Source: Nymphaea colorata (lineage: Eukaryota; Streptophyta; Magnoliopsida; Nymphaeales; Nymphaeaceae). From it: a stretch of 64,000 bases of DNA. The stretch is taken from positions 6,563,500 through 6,627,499 of the forward strand of contig NC_045149.1 of the NCBI RefSeq assembly GCF_008831285.2, written 5' to 3'. Positions 58,081-64,000 of this stretch are shown here, piece by piece (the first letter of the stretch is position 1; the number at the start of each line of letters is the position of its first letter). Below the pieces are notes generated by a model. That model searched no databases. It was not told the DNA's origin and was given only the letters and a program-made list of their open reading frames with translations. Position numbers and translations under genes: made by a program.

Positions 58081-60269
58081 TCGACGGATTGATTGGGGGT
58101 TGGAGGCGAAAAAACCAGAAGCGGTGTGAAGAAGAAATACAAGGGGTGCCCCGCTCTCTCTCTCTCTCTTTCTTTCTCTCTCTAATAAGGAGCCCCGTGA
58201 GCCCCACCCTTTCGCTTTCTGCGCTTTGGGGTTTTTCTAGATCTTTTTTTTCGACTAGAAGAGCACGAGAGGTTATGAAAATGGCACCGGAAGTGCAGAC
58301 AATTACCAGAATGTCATTGGGTCGTGGGTGGTTGGTGGTGCGCCATTGAACTTCGATCTTGGTTGGTTCATGGTGCGGTTGTTGGGTCATCGTTTAAGGT
58401 TGGTACTTACTTGGTTGGAGCTTGCTTTGTTAGTTACGCTCGGCATCTCTTTTATCCTCTTTACAAACTACTTCGCGCTTAATCATGCAATTCATTTGTT
58501 TACTTTTGAGTAGTAAATGTTTTCATAATCTGATGATTTTTTCAAACAAAAAAAAGTCTCTTATTTGCCCACATTTGATCTTAGAATTTTATCATTTTTT
58601 GCACAATCCCAGTTCAACATCGATCCAATTCAATTCAATTCAATTCCAGCCTTAACTACACCTCCCCTTGTTTTCTTTTTTTTCAAGGAAAAAAAGTCTA
58701 TTAAAGATCTGGTGGACCATAGTTTACCTCTTTCAAGTTTCAACGACTAAGCAAAGTGAGGATTCAAATGAATGGTTGAAGGGGTCGTAGAATTGAGCTC
58801 ACCAACTTCATTAACTTAAACGTTGAAGTTGAGGTCGAACGTCCATGTTCGGTGCGTACCAAGTCAAGGCACTCACACCATCGGCAGTTAGTTGGGCCAG
58901 GAGTGGCACACTTGTTATTTCTAGTAAGACGCGGCCTTGTTTACGAGAAGGGTCGGTTTCAAAATAAATGAAAAGGAACGGGGTCCGGCCCACCGCCACT
59001 AAAACCGCCGTCCCTCTACGGACGAATCAAGAGAAACCGGGGGACATTTTGGGCAATAAAAAAAGAAAGCTCCGGCGGTATCTGCTCCCCCCGTGGTCTC
59101 ACCTGCCCGTGCACCTTCGGCCCCATCTGCCCGGGCATATGACGGTGACGTCACTGCTGACCGGCAACTGCCCGAGGGTTGGGTTCCGGTGACCGTATCG
59201 GGGTTTCGGGGGACGGAGACGAGTCTGGTGCCACAGAGATCTAGAAAAAAAAAATCGTTAGAAATCTAGAAATTGATCGAATTTATGACGATTTATTGTT
59301 ACATTGAATTTACCGGAAATAAAAAAGGTTGAAGCATTCAATTCGTATATCAGACAATTTTTTTTATCTATAAATTTGTTTTTTTAGTTTTTCTGACAAG
59401 GGCAGACTCACGTGTGGACTAGATATAGGTAATTGTCCACACAAAACCTAAAAGCTGTTTATTTTTATATTGCCATTTTGAGTATTTTTTTATTTATATA
59501 TAGATATTTTTAAAAAATTAAAATTTTATAACTAATGCCCTTTAACTAAAATTCTAATAATATTTAGGAACAAATAACGGTTAAAGATTTCCGGTGACGG
59601 CGTTGCAAAAAATGGGTAAAGCTTTTTAAAAAAGGGAAAAGAGTCAAGTTGTGTGAAACAAAGTGAGAAAAGGAAAACGGCCCCCATGATTTTTAGTTGC
59701 CGGAAAATAATATTTTTAGAGTCTGTTCATTTTGTTGTTGAGTGATCAATGGTTGTTCAAAGAATCAGTCTACATTTTTTGTTGGGAAGTTATTTTTGTC
59801 TCAGCCGAATGTGAACAACTGCTTCTAATTATAACGTAAAGTTGACGTAATGCTTGACTTACTTTGGAGCTGATAAAAAAGTTGGAGCCGAATTATGAAT
59901 GCACCATTCAACGACTGGGAAAGATTTTCTCTCTTTTTTTGTACACAATAACATGACCTTAGGTATTGAAAAGTTAAATTTGGCTGTGTATTTTTTTCAA
60001 AAAAAATTTAAATAAGTTTCTCTACAAATTTTGAAAATTAAACAACAGCCACCGTTAAAAAAATTTCTAATTTGAAAAAAAAAATTATAATTGGTCTATT
60101 CAGAGTACTTAGGCGGCATTTGCTTGAAGATCCGAGGTAATTTGAGATCGTTAGGGATCCGAAGCTTTCCAGCTCCTCAATTTTTCTTTTACATTAAAAT
60201 CATTTAATATTTACGGATCAATTTGTGGGTTCCACATACAAGATCTGATCCGAAGGTATCAAACATAAA
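58081..60269. other. Upstream/intergenic DNA with a GC-rich island
   Basis: No coding gene recognised. About 58960-59230 is markedly GC-richer than its surroundings and includes TGACGTCA (59146-59153), a perfect bZIP-type palindrome. The rest is AT-rich. Confidence 0.5.
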
Positions 60270-60690
60270 TCATTATTGAAAGGTTTGCCCGCGAGAGCTC
60301 CTTCAAACGACTCGGATCGTTTCGGATGGGCAAAATCGATTCAGACTTTCCGGTTCGCTCCGGGAGTGGGTTACCGGGAGCAGCCGGTACAGAAAGGAAA
60401 AAGCGGAGAGTTGAGGTCAGATGGGGCCCGCGTACGACCCTCCACTTGGGGTGGGGGCAGGGGCGGTGGGTCCCATCCTCGCTGGCAACCATCCTCGCCT
60501 CTGGGTTTCCCGGAGCAAAACAAGCAGCACCAGTGCTGCTGCCCGCCACTGCTCTCGGGCAGGTGGCCCCCCCCCCCACCACCACCTCCCAAACTCTCTC
60601 TCTCTCTCTACTTTTCTCGGTCTTGCCCGTAAAGTTCAGGTTGCCCGACAAAATGGGAACCTTCCCGGAGAGGGCATGGGGCGATTCCGT
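60270..60690. other. GC-rich island, no gene recognised
   Basis: High GC with CC/GG-rich stretches and a (CT)n run at about 60596-60610. Several overlapping frames are open only because the region is GC-rich; none resembles a known family. Confidence 0.45.
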
Positions 60691-62749
60691 TTGGTTTAAT
60701 TAATCAATTCTTTAATCTCGATTAGCTGCGTCGTTATTGTGACTTAATTACATTTATGGTTTCCAAATTAAATTGCATTACGGCTTCCTGTTTAGCTGGG
60801 GGGAAGTAATCAGCCCCCCAAAATGTGCTCATGATTATTAAATATGGTGCAATTAGGGGTCCTAAAGTCCATTAATTTTGGTCCGATTCAGCCTCTGTCC
60901 ACCTCCAATTCATCCCTTTCCATTCATTCAAAATCAGTTTGTCTTTTGATTCAGAGACGTTAGTCTCCAAAAAAACAGAAGTGTAGCTAGAAATTTTTTA
61001 TGAAAGGTTTGAATTATATATATATATATATATATATATTCCCCACATTTGGTTATCTCTTTCGAACAAAAAAGGTCAGTGGTTATAAGGATTTCAATTT
61101 TGCGGCAGACTGGTTTTACACTGGTCACTTTAGCCAGGCGTATGTAAAAAATTAGTATAAATTCACTTTGTTTCTTTTTTACGCCTGATTGGATTATATA
61201 TATATATATATTTTTTAGAAGACCCCACGGTTGCGAGGACAAAAAATAATTACTTTAAATAGAATTAATCATATTTCTCAAACAAAAACAAATTTACGGA
61301 GCTATTTATATTTAAAAAATTGAAAAAGGGGCCATAAGAATACAAATCGATTGTTCGAAGGCAACAAATTATTTAGAACGAAATGTTTGTGTGAGACACG
61401 CAATACGAACGAATCAAACGTTATATGTAAAGGGCGTGAGAGAAAAACGGGGCAAACATGTCCCCGTAAAAGGCCAAAAAGGTGGGCCAACCAACCGCGA
61501 AAAAACGGGACACCTAGAACTAAAATAAAAGCCATCGATTGCACCAGGACCACGCGGCCTCCACCTTCATTGCTATAAATTTTCGTTTTTTTTTAATTGC
61601 TCCACATTTATGCAAACGATTAGATTTTTGTAAAAAAAATGGGATAACATCCAAAAGTTATGTACAACACCTGGTCGTGTACGAGCGAGACATTTTTGCC
61701 TTTAAAATTACGTTTAAAGCGTGTTTGAATGGCGATCCAAATAGAGATTATAATAAATTCATGAGACTAACCTGACTGCCCCATTGTCACTCAAACCAGC
61801 AAACCAGGTTTTAAAGATCCAACTACAACCTACCTACTATTTATTTCCGATAATTATTTATCTCAGGCTTTAAAATAGTATTTATTTTTTTTTAACTACT
61901 TATCTACAAACAACTAGGGGTTGAAATTGTTCTTTATTAGTCTATATATATACATATATATATATATCTCCCCTTAAAACATATTGAAAACTAAACATAA
62001 ACATCATAACATGTTCATAAACAATAATTCAATGTAAATCGTGTTTTAATTCAAATTATACTTGTAAAACAATTTGATTTTTCCAATATCAAAATTTTGG
62101 TGCTATAAGATTTGTTCATGTTTTTATTGTTAAAAAATATGATTAAAGTATAAAAAATGGTTAGCTTAATACATGTTCTCTATCAAATCACTCTTAAGTT
62201 TATACATATAAGGTTCAATTGCGTATAAAATGCTTTAATAATTATTTTCACTGGATCTACTTTTTGTCTTTTAGATTTGAACGGTGAACCTGCCAATTCA
62301 CCGTAAGGAGCAGAATAGTAGCCAGAAGTTTTTCATAAGGGGGGGCTTAATTAAAGTTTATAAATTTTGATTTGGGTTAAAATATCATTTTTCAAAATTT
62401 TTATATAAGATAAATGAGTTTTTTTTTATTTTACATGTAATTTTTTTTTTTGAGCCAGAGCCATGGCCCTTGCTGCCTTGCTCCGCCTACCGATTCAAAT
62501 CGGTTTTTGATGGTTTAAAGAAAACATCAATCTTTTTTTATCTAATAATAAGCGAAAAGATATAATGATGAATGAAAATAAGAAAACTCTTAAAATTACA
62601 TAAAAAATGTTCGAGGGTGACACATGGAAATATCGAGTCAGCCCCTAAATCGGCTCGACACCAATTCAATCTGAATCAGCCGATTCATACCGATTCTGAT
62701 AAGATTACTCGTAACTCGCTTTTGAAAATCAACAAAACACTCAAAACCC
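60691..62749. other. Intergenic, AT-rich, no gene recognised
   Basis: Contains (TA)n runs at about 61016-61038, 61196-61210 and 61945-61965. The segment near 62318-62490 begins GTAGCCAGAAGTTTTTCATA and ends in a CTTGCTCCGCC-like block, resembling degraded TIR-element DNA seen also near 52131 and 60978; not assigned. Confidence 0.45.
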
Positions 62750-62838
62750 AATCGAGCTTCGAAGCAGCTCACACTCAAAAGATCAGAGGTTCGAATCTTA
62801 TGGTCGTTGTTATACTCCGGTGTTACTCTTCTAAGCAA
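62750..62838 (+). mobile_element. SINE-like head fragment (related to 50665-50902)
   Basis: GAGGTTCGAATCTTATGG, CGTTGTTATACTCCGGTGTTA and CTTCTAAG align in order with the B box and following body of the SINE at 50665 (GGATTCAAATTC, CGTTATCATAGTCTGGTGTG, TTCTTAG). There is a B-box match but no poly(A) tail directly after, so it is a truncated or diverged copy. Confidence 0.5.
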
Positions 62839-63259
62839 CGTTCAAGTTGAAAGATGTAATCTAGGTCCATATAGATCAGCAAGAAAGCCAAATAATTGGA
62901 GGTATAAACCTTTGAGGGTTTATGCCAAAGACAAAAATAAATAAATAAAAATAATAAAAAAAACTCTACTTTCGTATCCTTCACAACACGAAGTCAAATA
63001 AACGTAAAGTTATAGTTTTGCAAATAAACAAATAGTTGTGGAGCTTTCACGCCTACTAGACTCGGATCAATTACATCAAAAGAGGAAGGAATATTCACAA
63101 ATGGGTTTGCACAAAACCTGGAACTCTGGGCCACCAATTCGCCCTTTGTTTCTCCGATTGACTTCACCAAACTTAACGTCCCGGGATTGGTTGGACCTAC
63201 TCTTTGATTTAAAAAATGAAAAAAATCCCCCAGATTTCTTAAATTTATTCATAACTTAA

Positions 63260-63931
63260 TAAATTCGATTGCAAATTAGTAAAAAATGATGTCACTAATT
63301 ATTTTAATTATTCGATTATGTTTTAAAAGATTCCCCATTATAAGATTCCGATTCGTGCACGTCACAAAAGCAAGATTTAATTGGCAAGGAACCGCACAAT
63401 AAGTTGATTTATATTGTTTAATTAAGTTTGTTTAATTAGAGCAGAAAATTTGAGCTGTCAAATCATTTTATTATTATTATTATTATTTTAATAATAAGGA
63501 TTGTCAAAGCCGATGAGCTATTAAAGTGCATTATTTTTTCAGTTTTGGTATTTGCAATTAAAATAAAATAAAATAAAAAGTTCGTCAGTTGGATGTCCAA
63601 CTGGATCTCCTCAGGTGCTTCGCTTTTCAACCATGGAGTCAAGGACGTTCAGTAATTATGGAGTGAAATGGATCTGGATCTCTGATCCATTGCCCAAATC
63701 TAGTTTGAACCTCAAAAGCTCCTCTAGATCCAATATAGTTTACAAATATTTCCTTATCTTTTAGATCTAATCTATCCTGACACTCAATGGTGTCAACATG
63801 TAACTTTAGTTTTCATCGGCCGGTATTAAGATATTATTTATTTATTTATTTCAAAATAATTAATAAATATTTCAAAATATTTAATTAATAAATTATACGA
63901 TATGTGATTTTAGTTCTTCAACACCATATAT
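63260..63931. other. Intergenic, AT-rich, no gene recognised
   Basis: AT-rich with an (ATT)n run near 63470-63487. No feature I can support. Confidence 0.5.
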
Positions 63932-64000
63932 ACACCTTAAAAATTTAGTTTCTATTAAAGATTGTGAGAGATTTTCAAGAGCTTATGAAGCAGGTTATTA
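63932..64000 (+). repeat. Further copy of the TGTAACACCC repeat, cut by window edge
   Basis: ACACCTTAAAAATTTAGTTT, AAGATTGTGAGAGAT, TTCAAGAGCTTATGAA and GGTTATTA match copies 1 and 2 at 8268-8699 in order, with scattered substitutions. The repeat runs off the right end. Confidence 0.75.

Noticed and set aside
60259-60651. 130-codon minus-strand frame
   Set aside because: Open only because the region is GC-rich; all frames there are open, and the product is low-complexity without a domain.
62780-62810. GGTTCGAATC as the T-loop of a tRNA gene
   Set aside because: No acceptor stem or D-arm at the right distance; it aligns instead with the SINE at 50665.

Overview
The window is nuclear DNA of a flowering plant. 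This rests on GT-AG introns, Ty1/copia LTR retrotransposons primed from initiator tRNA-Met, hAT-type elements with 8-bp target-site duplications, and two host genes of plant-specific type. The species cannot be named from the sequence.

The left two thirds (about 1-40724) is one very large minus-strand gene. I could splice its first 34 coding exons by eye, from the ATG at 40724 to a donor at 5350. They join in one uninterrupted frame of 5717 nt (1905 codons plus 2 nt). The product is the N-terminal part of a plant VPS13, a bridge-type lipid transfer protein, of the kind with an internal PH domain (VPS13M1-like). The 3' part lies left of the window. Only 5.7 kb of about 35 kb is coding. The introns hold a copia element with an open polyprotein frame (1-4926, 5' LTR off-window), a gag-less and broken copia element with nearly identical LTRs and a perfect 5-bp TSD (18718-23125), a truncated copia LTR-gag fragment (10510-12308), a 1.2-kb hAT-type element (16756-17930), two elements of a second TIR family (9546-9880 and 28761-29521), a 241-bp repeated unit (8268-8699), and a 0.5-kb tandem duplication whose breakpoint lies inside an exon (15508-16530).

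From 40725 to 56939 I recognise no protein-coding gene. This AT-rich intergenic stretch holds simple repeats, a 460-bp hAT-type element with an 8-bp TSD (48028-48487), a tRNA-like SINE with a poly(A) tail (50665-50902), and several short tandem duplications.

At 56940-57859 lies a complete two-exon minus-strand gene for a 160-residue FCS-like zinc finger (FLZ) protein, with a TATA-like box and GA/CT-rich leader upstream. The rest (57860-64000) is promoter and intergenic DNA with two GC-rich islands, a second SINE-like fragment, and at the right edge another copy of the 241-bp repeat.

The two host genes lie on the same strand about 16 kb apart and have no evident functional link. I found no novel multi-gene system. 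The notable content is mobile-element biology: a defective element that seems to have moved recently, paired non-autonomous DNA transposons with visible TSDs, and a duplicated partial exon.
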